Positions 9,351 to 19,107 are shown, counted from the first letter of the stretch. The stretch is 64,000 nucleotides of DNA from Hylemonella gracilis str. Niagara R (GCF_000600295.1 NZ_JEMG01000001.1:3005457-3069456), one strand, 5' to 3'. Notes: generated from the sequence alone by a model not told the origin. Numbers and translations: made by a program.

Positions 9351-10322
9351 ATGCCGATCAATGAATTCAAGGCCATCGCCACCTTCGCAAAAGCCGTCGA
9401 ACTGGGCAGCATTCGACAAGCCGCGCTGGCGCATGGCGTGACCCCACAGGCGGCCAGTCAGGCGATCGCGCAACTGGAGCAGCATCTGGGCGTGCGCCTC
9501 TTGCACCGCACCACGCGCAGCCTAGCGCTGACGGAAGAGGGGCGGCATTTTCTGGAAAACACCCAGCCCGCACTGTCCGCCTTGGACCGGGCGCTGGCCC
9601 TGACCCGCGACACCAAGGACGAGATCGCGGGGCCGCTGCGCATCGTTGGTCCCAAGTCGTCCTTCGCGGCGCTGCTGATGCCACTTCTGGACGAGTTCTG
9701 TCGCCGCTACCCTGGCGTCCAGCCCGATGTTCAGTTGGACGACGGCATCGGCAATTGGGTGAAAAGTCGCATGGATGTGGGATTTCGAGTTGGCGCGTCG
9801 GCGGAGGAAGGCGTCATCGGCCGTCAGCTGTTTCCCATGCAATTGATCGTCTGTGCCTCGCCCTCCTACTTGGCCGCGCATGGCGTTCCGGCCAGCCTGG
9901 ACGATTTGGCGGCGCATCGCTGCAGCGTCTATCGGCTTCCGGCCACGGGCAAGGTTTTCCCCTGGTACCTCACTGTCAACGGCGAGATCGAACACCGGCA
10001 CATGTCACCGGCTTTTTCGACCAATGACGCAGAGCTTGAACTGGAGGCCGTGCTCTCTGGCCAGGTGATGGGCCAACTGGCCAACTTTCTGGTCGCGGCC
10101 CACATCCGCGCGGGGCGGCTGGTGCCTTTGCTGCTGCCACACATCAGCCATCACATGGGGCTGCACATCTACTACGGCAGTCGCGCGGCGCAACCCAAAC
10201 GCGTGCGAGCGTTTCTCGATCTGGCGATCACTCGCTTGTTGGACAGCCCGGACTACGTGCTGTCCAACAAGGAACTGCTAGTGGCCTCGCAGCGGTGGAA
10301 CCGCACGCAACGGCGACGCTGA
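9351..10322 (+). CDS. LysR-family transcriptional regulator
   Basis: A 323-residue LysR protein: winged helix-turn-helix at residues 5-65 (AVELGSIRQAALAHGVTPQA, then LEQHLGVRLLHRTTRSLALT) and an effector-binding domain from about residue 95. It belongs to the large branch near DmlR/AaeR with the Leu-His-Arg-Thr-Thr-Arg signature. It is transcribed away from the Tat-exported hydrolase; such divergent pairs usually mean the regulator controls the neighbour. The effector is unknown. The 175-bp intergenic region contains GCTCAA-N19-TTGAGC at about 9238, a weak operator candidate. Confidence 0.9.
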   Translation: MPINEFKAIATFAKAVELGSIRQAALAHGVTPQAASQAIAQLEQHLGVRLLHRTTRSLALTEEGRHFLENTQPALSALDRALALTRDTKDEIAGPLRIVGPKSSFAALLMPLLDEFCRRYPGVQPDVQLDDGIGNWVKSRMDVGFRVGASAEEGVIGRQLFPMQLIVCASPSYLAAHGVPASLDDLAAHRCSVYRLPATGKVFPWYLTVNGEIEHRHMSPAFSTNDAELELEAVLSGQVMGQLANFLVAAHIRAGRLVPLLLPHISHHMGLHIYYGSRAAQPKRVRAFLDLAITRLLDSPDYVLSNKELLVASQRWNRTQRRR

Positions 10323-10367
10323 ACCTGCCCCTCAACGTTCGCGCTGAAACGGGCAGGCTGCCTGGCC

Positions 10368-11012
10368 TCAGCCTTTGGCCAGCACGACGTGCAAGGCCTT
10401 CGTCGTGCCCACGTGCTCGACACAGCGAAAACCTTGCGCCGTCAGGTTGATCCCCGCAAGCAAGGCCTCGCCGCGCCCCAGCAAGGTCGGCGAGATCGCC
10501 AGGTGCATCTCGTCGATCAGCCCCGCCTGAAGGTACTGGCGCACGGTCGCCACGCCACCGCCTACCCGCACATCGCGCGAACCGGCTGCCTCGCGGGCGC
10601 GGGCCAGCGCTTCGTGGATGCCTGCGGTGACGAAATGGAACACCGTGCCGCCTGCCATCTCCAGCGATGGCCGCGCGTGGTGCGTCAGCACGAAGACCGG
10701 CACGTGGTAAGGCGGGTTGTCGCCCCACCAGCCCTTCCACGCATCGTCAGGCCAGGGGCCGCGCACCGGCCCGAACATATTGCGCCCGAGTATCCACGCG
10801 CCCACGTTCTCGAAGCTGCGCTTCGCGTAACCGTCGTCGACGTTGGCCTCGACGCCCTCGGCGCCGGTCATCGCCTGAAAGGTGGTCGTACCGAAAAACC
10901 ATTCGTGCAAGCGCATCCCGCCAACACCGAGCGGGTTCTCCAGACTCTGGTCGACACCGGCTCCGTAGCCATCGAGCGAGACCGAGAAAGCGGCCACCCT
11001 GAGTTTGGACAT
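10368..11012 (-). CDS. Dihydrofolate reductase family (RibD C-terminal-like) protein
   Basis: A 214-residue protein when started at MSKLRVAAFS, which has a clean AGGAG ribosome-binding site 6-7 bases upstream. It shows the RibD_C/DHFR-like pattern: SVSLDGYGAG at the N-terminus, WILGRNMFGPVRGPW mid-protein, DVRVGGGVATVRQYL for the nucleotide-binding loop and LIDEMHLAISPTLLGRGE near the end. These proteins reduce pterin- or flavin-like substrates with NADPH; the real substrate here is unknown. It lies 122 bp downstream of the carboxylase operon's start-distal side on the same strand, with no evident functional link. Confidence 0.82.
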   Translation of the reverse strand: MSKLRVAAFSVSLDGYGAGVDQSLENPLGVGGMRLHEWFFGTTTFQAMTGAEGVEANVDDGYAKRSFENVGAWILGRNMFGPVRGPWPDDAWKGWWGDNPPYHVPVFVLTHHARPSLEMAGGTVFHFVTAGIHEALARAREAAGSRDVRVGGGVATVRQYLQAGLIDEMHLAISPTLLGRGEALLAGINLTAQGFRCVEHVGTTKALHVVLAKG

Positions 11013-11133
11013 GGGGTTCTCCTGCGTGTGCATGCAAAGGTGCGCCAGAAAGCAAAACCGAATGCGCGCCTGGGACTATAGGCGACCCGCCCTCCCACTC
11101 GCTGCCCCCGGCCGCGCCGATGCCCAACTGACC

Positions 11134-14100
11134 TCAGGCCTCGTCCAGCACCACCACATACTGGCCTGCGCGCACCGGCGCGCCGGGCTGCACCCGCAGC
11201 TCGCGCACCACGCCTTTGCAGGGCGCTTGCAGGGCGATTTCCATCTTCATGGACTCCAGCACGGCCAACACCTGACCGGCCTGCACGGCCTGGCCCAGGC
11301 TGACTTGCAACTGCCAGAGGTTGCCCGCGATGAAGCTTTCCACGCCCACCTGCCCGGCCGCCAGGGGTGCCTCTTCCGTGGCCTCCACCGCCGCTTCCGC
11401 GCTTTCGAAGTGCGCCTGGCCGGTCGCGATCCAGCGTTCGCGCTCCGCGTTGAACGCGGCTTGCTGGTGCTTTCGGAAAGCGACGATACCCTCGGCTTCG
11501 CGTGCCAGCAGGGCCTGGTAATCGGCCAAGGCCAGTTCGGTCTGCTCGATGCGCAGCGGGTAACGCCCCAACGGAAAGTCGCGCCGGATGCGCAGCAGTT
11601 CCTCGGCGCTCACGGGATGAAAACGGATCTGATCGAAGAAGCGCAGCAGCCAGGGCTGGCCGCCGAAGGCGGCCATGTCTTCGTGCATGTAGCGGTAGCG
11701 GTTCCACATCTGCAGGGTGCGGCCGACGAACTGGTAACCACCCGGGCCTTCCATGCCGTAGACGCAGAGGTAGGCACCACCGATGCCGACCGAGTTCTCG
11801 GCCGTCCAGGTGCGCGCCGGGTTGTACTTGGTGGTCACGAGGCGATGGCGCGGGTCCAGCGGTGTGGCCACCGGCGCGCCCAGGTACACATCACCCAGGC
11901 CCAGCACCAGGTAGCTCGCTTCGAAGACGATGCGCTGTACTTCATCGAGGCTGTCCAGGTCATTGATGCGGCGGATGAACTCCAGATTGCTCGGGCACCA
12001 GGGCGCGTCCTTGCGCACCGTGGTCATGTACTTCTCGATGGCCAGCTGGCAGGCCGGGTCGTCCCAGGACAACGGCAGATGGACGACGCGTGAAGGCACC
12101 TTCAGATCCCGCGCGGCGCAGACGCCGTCCCACAGACCGGCGAGGTCCTGGAGCAACCTGTCCAGCGGCAAACGATCCGGGTCGTAATGGATCTGCAAGG
12201 AGCGGATGCCTGGCGTGAGGTCGATCACGCCCGGCAAGGCGCTAGCGGTGCGCCGGGCTTCCAGCGTCTGCATCAGCGCGTGGACACGGAAACGCAGCAC
12301 CAGGTCCAGCTCGGGCGGACCGACTTCGAGCAGCAGGTGCGTGTCGCCCGACAACCGCGCCACGAGGCGCTGCTCGCCCTGTCCGAGGTCGAGCACGATG
12401 GGCGAGGACCGCAGCGGGTCGACGGGCGCGGGCAACCAGTCCGGCAGCGAGGGCTGGAGCAGGCGGACTTCCTCGCGCCGAGCCGCAGCCAGGACACGCG
12501 CCGTGGACAGATCCACCGGCACGAAGCGCAGCTTGTCGCCCGCTTTCAGTTGCCCGAGCTGCCAGAGGTCGGCCTCGATCACCGTGACCGGGCAGACGAA
12601 CCCGCCCAGGCTGGGGCCATCGGGTCCGAGGATGACCGGCATGTCCCCCGTGAAGTCCACCGCGCCAACGGCATAGGGGTTGTCATGGATGTTGGACGGA
12701 TGCAGGCCCGCCTCGCCCCCGCTGTCGCGCGCCCACTCGGGCTTGGGGCCGATCAGGCGCACGCCGGTGCGGCTGGAGTTGAAGTGCACCTCCCACTCGG
12801 TGGCGAAGAAGGTGCCGATGTAAGCCGGCTTGAAGTACTCGGGCGCGCCATGCGGGCCGTAGATCACCCGCAGCTCGCGCACGGCGGGCAGCGGGGGCTG
12901 CAAGGTCGGCGGCAGCACGGCGCCCACGCTCGCCTCCCGCAAGGGATGCAGATGCAGCACATCCCCCGCCCTCAAGGCCCGCCCCACATGGCCGCCGAAC
13001 TGGCCCAGGGTGAAGGTGCTCTTGCTGCCCAGGTAATCGGGCACGTCCATGCCGCCACGCAGGCAGAGGTAGGCGCGTGCGCCGGCACCCGCGATGGTGC
13101 CCAGCCGCAGGGTGGCACCTGGGGCAATGGCGAACGCGGTGTTCATGGGCCGCGCTTCGCCGTCCAGCGTGATAGGCAAGGCAGCGCCCGTGACGGCGAC
13201 GACGGTTGCGGCATGGAAACGCAGCGTCGGCCCGTTCATGGTGACTTCGAGCGCCGCCGCGGACTCGGCATTGCCCAGCAGGCGGTTGCCCAGGCGCAAG
13301 GCCCGGTCGTCCATGGGACCGGAAGGCGGCACGCCCACGGCCCAATAACCCACCCGACCCGGCCAGTCCTGCACCGTGGTCTGCGTGCCACCCGCGACAA
13401 CCTCGACCGTGTCCGCGCGGTAGACCAGTTGCTCCAGGCAACGCGTCCAGGGCGATCCGCTGGCAAATGGCGCGTCGACCAGGATCTGCCGCAGGTAACC
13501 GCAGTTGGTCTCGACGCCATACAACTGCGTGCGCGCCAGCGCCTCGTCCAAGGCCAGGCGAGCCTGCGCGCGCGCGTCCGAGCCGTTACTGCCTTCCGCC
13601 CAGCTGATCAGCTTGGCGATCATGGGGTCGAAGAAAGGCGGGATCTCGCAACCCGCCTCGACCCAGGTGTCGATGCGCAAGGCGCGGCCATCGGCCTCTG
13701 GAAACGCGACCTGGGTCAGCAGACCCGGCGAGGGCTGGAAGTTGCGCCCCGGGTCTTCGGCATAAAGACGCGCCTGAATGGCGTGGCCACGCGGCTGCAG
13801 CGTCTGCGCCAGTTCGTGCAAGGGCGGCAAATCACCGGCGGCGAGTTCGATCATCCAGCGCACCAGGTCCACGCCCCAGACCTGCTCGGTCACGCCATGC
13901 TCGACCTGCAGGCGTGTGTTGACTTCGAGGAAATAGTAACGCCGCGCCTGGTCGTCGTAGACGAATTCCACCGTGCCCGCGCTGCGGTAGTTCACCGCCT
14001 TGCCGAGCTGGACGGCGGCGGCGCAGAGTTGATCGGCCATGCCCTCGGGCAGGTTGGGCGCGGGGGTTTCCTCCAGCACCTTCTGGTTGCGCCGCTGCAC

Positions 14101-14787
14101 CGAACAGTCACGCACGCCCAGCGCGATCACCCCGCCCTGCCCGTCGCCGAAGATCTGCACTTCCAGGTGACGGGCGCGTTCAATGTATTTTTCGATGAAA
14201 ACGCCCGGGTCGCTGAAGTTGTTCTGCCCCAGGCGGCGCACGGCCTCGTAGGCTTCGCGCAGTTCGGAGGCGGAGCGGCAGACCCGCATGCCGATGCCAC
14301 CGCCGCCCGCCGTGCTCTTGAGCATGAGGGGATAACCCACTTTTCGGCCCGCCGAAAGCGCCGCGTCCACCGTGTCCAGCAGTTCCGTGCCTTCCAGCAG
14401 AGGAATGTCTTGCCCCCGGGCAATCGCGCGCGCGGTGTGCTTGAGGCCAAAGACACGCAACTGCTCGGGCGTGGGTCCGACGAAGGCGATGCCCGCGTTT
14501 TCGCAGGCTTCGGCAAAGGCCGCGTTCTCGGACAGAAAGCCGTAGCCGGGGTGGATGGCCTGTGCGCCGCTGGCGCGGGCCGCGGCCAGGATCTTCTCCA
14601 CCACCAGGTAGGTCTGCGCCGCCGGGCCCTCGCCCAGGCTGATGGCGTTGTCGGCCTGCCGGATGTGCAGGCTGGTCGCGTCGGCTTCGGAATACACGGC
14701 CACGCCCCGCACCTGCATGGCGCGCAGCGTGCGCAGGATGCGGCAGGCGATGGCGCCGCGGTTGGCGATGAGCAGGGAGTCGAACAT
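11134..14787 (-). CDS. Biotin-dependent urea/guanidine carboxylase
   Basis: A 1217-residue multidomain carboxylase from the start MFDSLLIANRGA. Biotin carboxylase spans residues 1-450 (TAGGGGIGM ATP loop near 160, EVNTRLQVEH near 288), the KipA-like and KipI-like carboxyltransferase halves about 460-770 and 800-1095, and a biotinyl domain follows 1140-1217 with ESMKME (biotinyl K1181). This is the full urea-carboxylase architecture without an amidase. The operon starts with a guanidine-I riboswitch, and homologues under that control are known to carboxylate guanidine. The residue D711 (VDFTGD) fits, as I recall, the Asp that separates guanidine from urea carboxylases, which have Asn. I therefore favour guanidine carboxylase; no allophanate hydrolase lies nearby. 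Confidence 0.92.
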   Translation of the reverse strand: MFDSLLIANRGAIACRILRTLRAMQVRGVAVYSEADATSLHIRQADNAISLGEGPAAQTYLVVEKILAAARASGAQAIHPGYGFLSENAAFAEACENAGIAFVGPTPEQLRVFGLKHTARAIARGQDIPLLEGTELLDTVDAALSAGRKVGYPLMLKSTAGGGGIGMRVCRSASELREAYEAVRRLGQNNFSDPGVFIEKYIERARHLEVQIFGDGQGGVIALGVRDCSVQRRNQKVLEETPAPNLPEGMADQLCAAAVQLGKAVNYRSAGTVEFVYDDQARRYYFLEVNTRLQVEHGVTEQVWGVDLVRWMIELAAGDLPPLHELAQTLQPRGHAIQARLYAEDPGRNFQPSPGLLTQVAFPEADGRALRIDTWVEAGCEIPPFFDPMIAKLISWAEGSNGSDARAQARLALDEALARTQLYGVETNCGYLRQILVDAPFASGSPWTRCLEQLVYRADTVEVVAGGTQTTVQDWPGRVGYWAVGVPPSGPMDDRALRLGNRLLGNAESAAALEVTMNGPTLRFHAATVVAVTGAALPITLDGEARPMNTAFAIAPGATLRLGTIAGAGARAYLCLRGGMDVPDYLGSKSTFTLGQFGGHVGRALRAGDVLHLHPLREASVGAVLPPTLQPPLPAVRELRVIYGPHGAPEYFKPAYIGTFFATEWEVHFNSSRTGVRLIGPKPEWARDSGGEAGLHPSNIHDNPYAVGAVDFTGDMPVILGPDGPSLGGFVCPVTVIEADLWQLGQLKAGDKLRFVPVDLSTARVLAAARREEVRLLQPSLPDWLPAPVDPLRSSPIVLDLGQGEQRLVARLSGDTHLLLEVGPPELDLVLRFRVHALMQTLEARRTASALPGVIDLTPGIRSLQIHYDPDRLPLDRLLQDLAGLWDGVCAARDLKVPSRVVHLPLSWDDPACQLAIEKYMTTVRKDAPWCPSNLEFIRRINDLDSLDEVQRIVFEASYLVLGLGDVYLGAPVATPLDPRHRLVTTKYNPARTWTAENSVGIGGAYLCVYGMEGPGGYQFVGRTLQMWNRYRYMHEDMAAFGGQPWLLRFFDQIRFHPVSAEELLRIRRDFPLGRYPLRIEQTELALADYQALLAREAEGIVAFRKHQQAAFNAERERWIATGQAHFESAEAAVEATEEAPLAAGQVGVESFIAGNLWQLQVSLGQAVQAGQVLAVLESMKMEIALQAPCKGVVRELRVQPGAPVRAGQYVVVLDEA

Positions 14788-14899
14788 GCGAGTTGCCCTC
14801 AAGGAGTGGCGGGCCGTCCCGCGCCGGTGAAACCGCGCCATGGCCGTCCATGGCGGGAGCAGGCTGCCCTGCTACGTACTCAATCCAGTTCAGTTCGCT

Positions 14900-15535
14900 T
14901 CAATTCCACACCAGCACTTCGGCCGGCGTCGGGTTCCAGCCGTTGCAGGGGTTGTTGAGCTGCGGGCAGTTGGAGATCAGCGTGATCACGTCCGTCTCGG
15001 CGCGCAGCTCCACGTACTTGCCCGGCGCGGAGATGCCGTCCTCGAAGGTCAGGCCACCCTCGGGGGTGACCGGCACGTTCATGAAGAAATTGATGTTCGC
15101 GCCGATGTCGCGCTTGCCCAGGCGCCCGTCGTGCAGGCAGGCACAGAGGAAGTTGTCGCGGCAGCTGTGCATGTAGCGCTTGTCCAGGGCGTAGCGCACG
15201 CTGTTGCTTTCCTGGGCGCAGGCGCCGCCCAGGGTGTCGTGGCGGCCGCAGGTGTCGGCCGTGATGGTCAACAGCGCGTGGCCCAGGTTGGAATACAGCA
15301 CCGTGCCGGTGGTCAGATAGACCTTGTTCTGCCGGCGCAGGGTGCGCTGCGGGTCGTACCGCTCGCGCGGGTTGCTCGCGCTGTAGAACAGCGTGTCCAC
15401 GGCCTGGTTGCCTTCGAGGTCGAGGATGCGCAGGGTCTGGCCTTTTTTCACCTCGAACAAATAGGGTTCACCCGCAGGGATGACGTGGCGAAAGACGGCC
15501 TGCTCGGGCAGGTGGGGGCTGACGGTCAAGTTCAT
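14900..15535 (-). CDS. Urea/guanidine carboxylase-associated protein 2 (DUF1989; carboxyguanidine deiminase subunit candidate)
   Basis: A 211-residue DUF1989 protein when started at [10 protein letters not shown]. The family motif [13 protein letters not shown] places C96, H99 and D100 in what is probably a metal or catalytic site; [13 protein letters not shown] and [13 protein letters not shown] follow. Proteins of this pair are annotated urea-amidolyase-associated, but in guanidine-riboswitch operons the pair (CgdA/CgdB) was shown to deiminate carboxyguanidine to allophanate. The gene starts 11 bp after its paralogue and ends 112 bp before the carboxylase start. Which subunit name applies I cannot tell from sequence alone. 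Confidence 0.88.
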   Translation of the reverse strand: MNLTVSPHLPEQAVFRHVIPAGEPYLFEVKKGQTLRILDLEGNQAVDTLFYSASNPRERYDPQRTLRRQNKVYLTTGTVLYSNLGHALLTITADTCGRHDTLGGACAQESNSVRYALDKRYMHSCRDNFLCACLHDGRLGKRDIGANINFFMNVPVTPEGGLTFEDGISAPGKYVELRAETDVITLISNCPQLNNPCNGWNPTPAEVLVWN

Positions 15536-15546
15536 CACAAGGCTCC

Positions 15547-16281
15547 TCACAGGTAGAGGCGTTCGGTGTTGTGGAAGGCGCGCGCGTTTTCCGGGCGCGA
15601 GCTGCGGCAGGCGATGGTCGAGTCGCCGCTTTTGACCTCGGTCCAATGGAGTTGCACGGGCTTGGGCGCGTACTGCGGGTTCGGGTCCATCGGGTGCTGC
15701 AGCGCAGTCAGCACGAACAGGGTGTCCATGGGCGCGTGCAGCTCCACGAAGTCACCGGCCTTGGAATTGCCGGGCACGAAATGGAAGTTGCCCTCGGCGT
15801 CGACCGTGACCTTGCTGAACAGGTTGATCACCATCAGCAGGTCCTGCAGGTTCAGGTTCCACTTGCCCATTTCGACCAGCAGGTTGTCCGTTCCGTTGCG
15901 GAAAAATCCATTGCGCAGTTCCTGGTAACGGCCCGTGCCGTATTTCTCGCGCACCTCCTCCGCGTTGAGCACGCCGCCCAGGCTGTCGTGCCAGCCGCAG
16001 CTGTCGGCCGTGATCGCTGCCAGCACGCGCCCCATGTCGGAATAGAGGCAATGCCCGGTCGTGAGCTTGGCCGTGTGCTGGCCCTTGAGCGTGTCGGGGA
16101 TGTTCAGCCGTTCGCTGGGCTGCTGCGCGTTGAGCAGCAACAGGCTGACATTGGCGCCCCCTTCCAGGTCAGTGATGCGCAGCGACTGCCCACGCTTGAG
16201 GATGAAGGAGGTGTGCCCACCACCGGGCACGGTCTCGTCGTAGAGCAAAGCTTGAATGTCCAGGGCGTCGTCGTGGCTCAT
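15547..16281 (-). CDS. Urea/guanidine carboxylase-associated protein 1 (DUF1989; carboxyguanidine deiminase subunit candidate)
   Basis: A 244-residue DUF1989 paralogue of the next gene, sharing the motif as [13 protein letters not shown] (C95, H98, D99), with [12 protein letters not shown] and [12 protein letters not shown] in the second half. In the proposed route, carboxylated guanidine is deiminated by this pair acting together, releasing ammonia and giving allophanate. Its ATG overlaps the stop of the upstream ATPase gene by 4 bases (ATGA), and it is closely followed by its partner. Both pieces of context support one co-regulated enzyme complex. Assignment to the guanidine pathway is from family knowledge plus the riboswitch. 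Confidence 0.88.
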   Translation of the reverse strand: MSHDDALDIQALLYDETVPGGGHTSFILKRGQSLRITDLEGGANVSLLLLNAQQPSERLNIPDTLKGQHTAKLTTGHCLYSDMGRVLAAITADSCGWHDSLGGVLNAEEVREKYGTGRYQELRNGFFRNGTDNLLVEMGKWNLNLQDLLMVINLFSKVTVDAEGNFHFVPGNSKAGDFVELHAPMDTLFVLTALQHPMDPNPQYAPKPVQLHWTEVKSGDSTIACRSSRPENARAFHNTERLYL

Positions 16282-17072
16282 GAAAGATCCTTGGAGGTTG
16301 GCAACACAAGGGCCGGTAGCGCGGCAAGTGCGTCCTGCGCGGCGCGGCGGTCCGTGTTGAGTGGAATGTCGTACGTGATGCGCGCGCCGTAGGCCAGGGG
16401 CGCCTGCGGGTCGTGGCGCACCTTGTCAAAGACCAGCAGGCGCGTGCCGAGGTGAAAGCCTTCGCTCAGATCATGCGTGACCATGAAGACGGTCAAACCC
16501 GTTTCGCGCCACAGGTCCAGCAGGAGCGCGTGCATGTCCTTGCGGATGCCGGGGTCGAGCGCGCCGAAGGGTTCGTCCAGCAGCAACAAACGCGGTCGCG
16601 CGATCAAGGCCTGCGCGATGGCCAGCCGTTGCTGCATACCGCCCGACAGCTGCGCAGGGTACTGGCGCAGGGCCTGGCCCAAGCCCACACGCTCCAGCAG
16701 CTGCGCGGCCTGCGCGCGCGCTTTGTTCTTGGCGCGGCCCCACAGGCGTCCGGTCAGGGGCGAGCGCGGCAGCTCCAGCCCCAGCGTCACGTTGTCCAGC
16801 ACGGTCAGGTGCGGGAACACCGAATAACGCTGGAACACGACGCCCCGGTTGGCATCGGGTTCGTCGCAGAGGGGCCGTTCCTGCAGCAGCAGTTGGCCCT
16901 TGCTGGGGCGCTCCTGCCCGAGCAGCAGACGCAGAAAGGTGGATTTGCCGCAGCCCGAAGCCCCCACCAGGGTGCAGAACTCGCCTTCGTTCACGCTCAG
17001 GTTCAGGCCTTCGAGCACCACATGCTCACCGTAGCGCTGCCAGACGTTGCGGATGTCCAGATAGGCGCTCAT
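16278..17072 (-). CDS. ABC transporter ATP-binding protein (nitrate/taurine type)
   Basis: A 264-residue ATPase from MSAYLDIRN. Walker A is GASGCGKST (about residues 38-46), the Q-loop FQRYSVFPH, signature LSGGMQQRLAIAQAL, Walker B LLLLDEPFGALDP and the switch His in MVTHD. It is closest in style to the SsuB/TauB/NrtD group. The start overlaps the permease stop by 4 bases and its own stop overlaps the next gene by 4 bases, so the operon is translationally coupled. With the permease and binding protein it should form the importer for the carboxylase substrate, guanidine or a related compound. Confidence 0.92.
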   Translation of the reverse strand: MSAYLDIRNVWQRYGEHVVLEGLNLSVNEGEFCTLVGASGCGKSTFLRLLLGQERPSKGQLLLQERPLCDEPDANRGVVFQRYSVFPHLTVLDNVTLGLELPRSPLTGRLWGRAKNKARAQAAQLLERVGLGQALRQYPAQLSGGMQQRLAIAQALIARPRLLLLDEPFGALDPGIRKDMHALLLDLWRETGLTVFMVTHDLSEGFHLGTRLLVFDKVRHDPQAPLAYGARITYDIPLNTDRRAAQDALAALPALVLPTSKDLS

Positions 17073-17890
17073 GTCCGCCCTCCATCCGACCAGGGAAACA
17101 GCCAGCGGTTGAGCCCGCGCAGGCCCCAGTCCATCAACCAGGCCAGCAGCGTGATCCAGACCACGTAAGGCAGGATCACGTCCATGGCCAGGTAACGGCG
17201 CACCAGGAAGATGCGGTAGCCCAGACCGGCCGTCGCGGAAATCGCCTCGGCCGAAATCAGGAACAGCCAAGCCGAACCCAGCATCAGCCGCAGCGAGACC
17301 AGCAGGCGCGACAGCAGCTGTGGCAGCACCACGCGCAAGACCAGCGTCCAACTGTTGGCGCCCAGGGTCTGGGCCTTCACGAACAGCTCCTGCGGGATGT
17401 CGCGCGCACGCTGTTCCAGGTCACGCGCGAGGATGGGCGCGACGCCGATCACGATGAGCATGACCTTGGACAGCTCGTCCAAGCCGAAGACGATGAACAG
17501 GATGGGCAGCACCGCCAGCGGCGGCACCATGGAGACCACGGTCATCATCGGCGACAGGGGCGCGCGCAGCAGGGGGAACACCCCTGCCGCGACGCCGAAC
17601 ACCAGACCCGCAAGCGCGGCCAGCCCCAGACCCAAGCCCAGGCGCACCAGACTGGCCGCCGTGTCACTCCACAGCAGATAGCTGCCCGTGCGTTTGTCTT
17701 CTTCGAAGGCCATGCGTTTCACGGCGTCCGCCATCTGGGAGGCGCCCGGCAGCAGCTTGTCATCCGGGTTGTCGGCCAGGCGCGCCGCCGAGCCGATGCC
17801 ATAGACCAACACCAGCAGAATCAGCGGCAGCAGCGCGAGCAGCCAGCGACCACCCCGGCCAGGTTGGCGATTGATGAAGCGCATGGGCAC
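17069..17890 (-). CDS. ABC transporter permease of the carboxylase operon
   Basis: A 273-residue inner-membrane protein with about six transmembrane segments. It has an EAA-type cytoplasmic loop around IPQELFVKAQTLGANSWTLV (near residue 165), the contact for the ATPase. The long first periplasmic loop (residues 37-75) is typical of permeases paired with the urea-carboxylase-region binding protein. The ATG overlaps the ATPase gene downstream by ATGA. A second in-frame ATG two codons later (MRFINRQP) is an equally good start. Substrate assignment follows the operon. Confidence 0.9.
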   Translation of the reverse strand: MPMRFINRQPGRGGRWLLALLPLILLVLVYGIGSAARLADNPDDKLLPGASQMADAVKRMAFEEDKRTGSYLLWSDTAASLVRLGLGLGLAALAGLVFGVAAGVFPLLRAPLSPMMTVVSMVPPLAVLPILFIVFGLDELSKVMLIVIGVAPILARDLEQRARDIPQELFVKAQTLGANSWTLVLRVVLPQLLSRLLVSLRLMLGSAWLFLISAEAISATAGLGYRIFLVRRYLAMDVILPYVVWITLLAWLMDWGLRGLNRWLFPWSDGGRT

Positions 17891-17976
17891 CTTTCGTCAG
17901 GCGTGTGCGGGGAGCCGCCGGAGTTGCATCCGGCGGGTTGGCCCGACCGCGGTCAGCGGCCGGAAGCATCCGAAGC

Positions 17977-19035
17977 TCAGAGCTTGCCCTCGGCGGCCAG
18001 CTGCATGTAGGTCGCGTCGAAGCGCAGCTTCACGTTCTTGGCGTTGCCGTTGACCTTGCCGCCCGGGAAAGCGACACCGATCGCGTCCGCGCTCTTGGCG
18101 CCCTCGCCCAGCAGGCCTTTCTCGAAGGAGAACAAGGAGACGCGCTTCATGATGGCGGGCAATTCGGCGCTGGTGGTGAACCTCGTCGCGTCGGCGGCTG
18201 TGTAGTACATGGCCGTGGTCTTGAGCTGCGCCTCGTAGCCCGGCAGGTCCGTGCCCGAGGCCTTGGCCATGTGCGTGAGCGCGGCCGCGTTCTTGGCCTT
18301 CATCAGCGCCATCACCTCGTACCAGGCTCCGGTCAACGCCTTGCCGAAGGCGGGGTTGTCCTTGAGCGTCTGGGTGTTGACGACCATCAGGTCCAGGATT
18401 TCACCGGGGATCTTGCTGGAGTCAAACACCAGGGACGTGGCGGGCGCGGCCTTGATTTCGGAGAGCTGCGGGTTCCAGGCCACGGCGGCCTTGACCTTCG
18501 AGGTGGCGAAAGCGGCCACGATGTCGGCATCAGACGTGTTGACCACCTTCACGTCCTTCTCGGACAGGCCCGCGCTCTGCAGCCCGCGCGCCAGCAGGTA
18601 GTGCGAGACGGACAGCTCGACCAGGTTCACGTCCAGACCCTTGAGGTCCTTGACCGTCTTGCCCGCGCCCTTGAGCACGATGCCGTCGTTGCCACTGGAA
18701 TAGTCGCCCACGATCAGGGCCGTGCTGTCCACACCGCCCGCAGCGGGAATCGTCAGCGCGTCCATGTTCGTCATGGTGCAGCCATCGAACTTGCCGGCGG
18801 TGTACTGGTTGATGGACTCGACGTAGTCGTTGAGCTGGGTGACCTTGATCTCGATGCCGTATTTCTTGGCCCACTTGCTCACAATGCCCGAAGCCTGGGC
18901 ATAGTCCCAGGGCATCCAGCCCGCGTAGATGGTCCAGCAGACATCGAAGGTTTTCTTGGGCGCGGCTTGGGTGGACAGGCCCAGCAAGGCGGCGAAACCG
19001 AGCACGGAAACACCGAGTAGACGACGCAGGTTCAT
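17977..19035 (-). CDS. ABC transporter periplasmic binding protein of the carboxylase operon
   Basis: A 352-residue exported receptor when started at MNLRRLLG, which has a GGAG site about 7 bases upstream; upstream in-frame codons run through the riboswitch and are excluded. Signal peptide is residues 1-24. The mature protein (FDVCWTIYAGWMPWDYA, then FDGCTMTNMDALTIP) belongs to the family known as the urea-carboxylase-region periplasmic binding protein, related to nitrate/taurine receptors. It is the first gene after the guanidine-I riboswitch, so its ligand is more likely guanidine or a guanidine-releasing compound than urea. That last step is inference. Confidence 0.9.
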   Translation of the reverse strand: MNLRRLLGVSVLGFAALLGLSTQAAPKKTFDVCWTIYAGWMPWDYAQASGIVSKWAKKYGIEIKVTQLNDYVESINQYTAGKFDGCTMTNMDALTIPAAGGVDSTALIVGDYSSGNDGIVLKGAGKTVKDLKGLDVNLVELSVSHYLLARGLQSAGLSEKDVKVVNTSDADIVAAFATSKVKAAVAWNPQLSEIKAAPATSLVFDSSKIPGEILDLMVVNTQTLKDNPAFGKALTGAWYEVMALMKAKNAAALTHMAKASGTDLPGYEAQLKTTAMYYTAADATRFTTSAELPAIMKRVSLFSFEKGLLGEGAKSADAIGVAFPGGKVNGNAKNVKLRFDATYMQLAAEGKL

Positions 19036-19107
19036 GATGGCACTCCGGTAAGAGGTGGCGTTGAATGGACAAAAGAGCACGGCGCGGGAGCAGCACGGCA
19101 CTGTGGC

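Noticed and set aside
12187..14958. A 923-codon open frame on the plus strand opposite the carboxylase gene
   Set aside because: It is the antisense shadow of a high-GC gene: the composition is rich in Arg, Gln, His and Gly, without any domain, while the minus strand has a complete carboxylase.
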